From contig CALYLW010000016.1 of NCBI GenBank assembly GCA_944989445.1, forward strand, positions 1,310,476 to 1,374,475: a DNA stretch of 64,000 nt, read 5' to 3'. The DNA comes from Ampullaceana balthica. Taxonomy: Eukaryota > Mollusca > Gastropoda > Lymnaeidae. Positions within the stretch are counted from its first letter, which is position 1; each line of letters opens with the position of its first letter. The position numbers and the translations under genes are program-made. Below, piece by piece: positions 63,604-64,000 of this stretch. The notes under the pieces are model-generated. The model ran no database searches and had not been told where the DNA came from. It saw only the letters and a list, made by a program, of their open reading frames with translations.

Positions 63604-64000
63604 TTTTCCTGGAGAACTTTCGTCCTCATAACTTTATTCGAACAGTGTTGTTTCGTTTTTTTACATTTGTAATATATATCAGTGAGAGCTATAAACACTG
63701 TTCGAAAATTAATTGCAAAAAAAGAACTCTGAAGTGTCAGGAATAACTTATTTTTGATGTAGGATCTTAAATCAAAATTGTGAGATCAGTTTGTTTTAAA
63801 GTGCATGGACATATCGCATTCCTGATTTTAATTTGCTATGAAGTATTATAAATAGTAATTTCAATTAAAATGTACTTAAAGACGCTGTGATATGTTTTAG
63901 ATACATCTCGTTAGATTCCCCTCGGGAAGGACTTGTGATGTGAAATATATACTTCACTGACCTTATTCTCATGTAGAAGTTTGATGTATTTACCAGACAA
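63604..64000 (+). repeat. Start of a fourth tandem unit
   Basis: From gagaactttcgtcctcataa the sequence follows the upstream regions of genes 2 and 3 (7689 onward, 34767 onward) to the end of the window, through gtttgatgtatttaccagac. It implies another family member beyond the window. Confidence 0.75.

Overview
The window is eukaryotic nuclear DNA. It is AT-rich, with small phase-1 exons bounded by GT-AG sites, introns of hundreds to thousands of bases, and many transposon remnants (Penelope-like, RTE-like LINE, hAT, Tigger-like). Secreted or membrane protein modules (C-type lectin, EGF, galactose-binding) together with Penelope and BED-hAT elements suggest an invertebrate metazoan, most likely a mollusc. 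That assignment is inference.

The organising feature is a head-to-tail tandem array of one receptor gene family, all on the + strand. Gene 1 (195-4257) is the divergent 3' part of a member that starts outside the window. Gene 2 (9549-33906) and gene 3 (36360-62703) are complete 18-exon copies lying in duplicated units of about 27.1 kb (from about 7689) and 28.8 kb (from about 34767). A fourth unit appears to begin at about 63604. The reconstructed gene 2 protein is 969 residues. In order it has a signal peptide, a C-type lectin-like domain, an EGF module, two galactose-binding-like (FA58C/fucolectin-type) domains each split over two exons, two EGF modules, two more galactose-binding-like domains, an EGF module, one membrane span and a tyrosine-containing tail with an ITIM-like motif. 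Gene 3 is nearly the same but has a GC donor after exon 1, a frameshift that removes the tyrosine tail, and a deletion that removes the AATAAA signal seen in gene 2. Gene 1 shares the ectodomain modules but has a different membrane span and tail.

The introns hold large tandem arrays: a 23-bp array in intron 5, a 46-bp array in intron 10 (about 36 units in gene 2, about 108 in gene 3) and a 40-bp array in intron 15. The 40-bp unit is a copy of the exon 16 splice acceptor, so exon 16 is preceded by about 28 decoy acceptors in gene 2 and about 9 in gene 3. A separate 71-bp triplication copies the exon 7 acceptor in gene 3. Very long open frames inside these arrays are not genes.

Comparing the two units shows which insertions came after the duplication. 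Unit 2 has a SINE-like insert, a Penelope-like element with long inverted arms, a Tigger-like fragment, an RTE-like LINE with a 22-bp target duplication and a BED-finger element with a nested MITE. Unit 3 has a LINE with a TTAG tail and a 3.3-kb hAT transposon. A defective LINE reverse-transcriptase fragment in intron 9 is present in both units and so predates the duplication. No RNA genes, operons or CRISPR arrays were seen.
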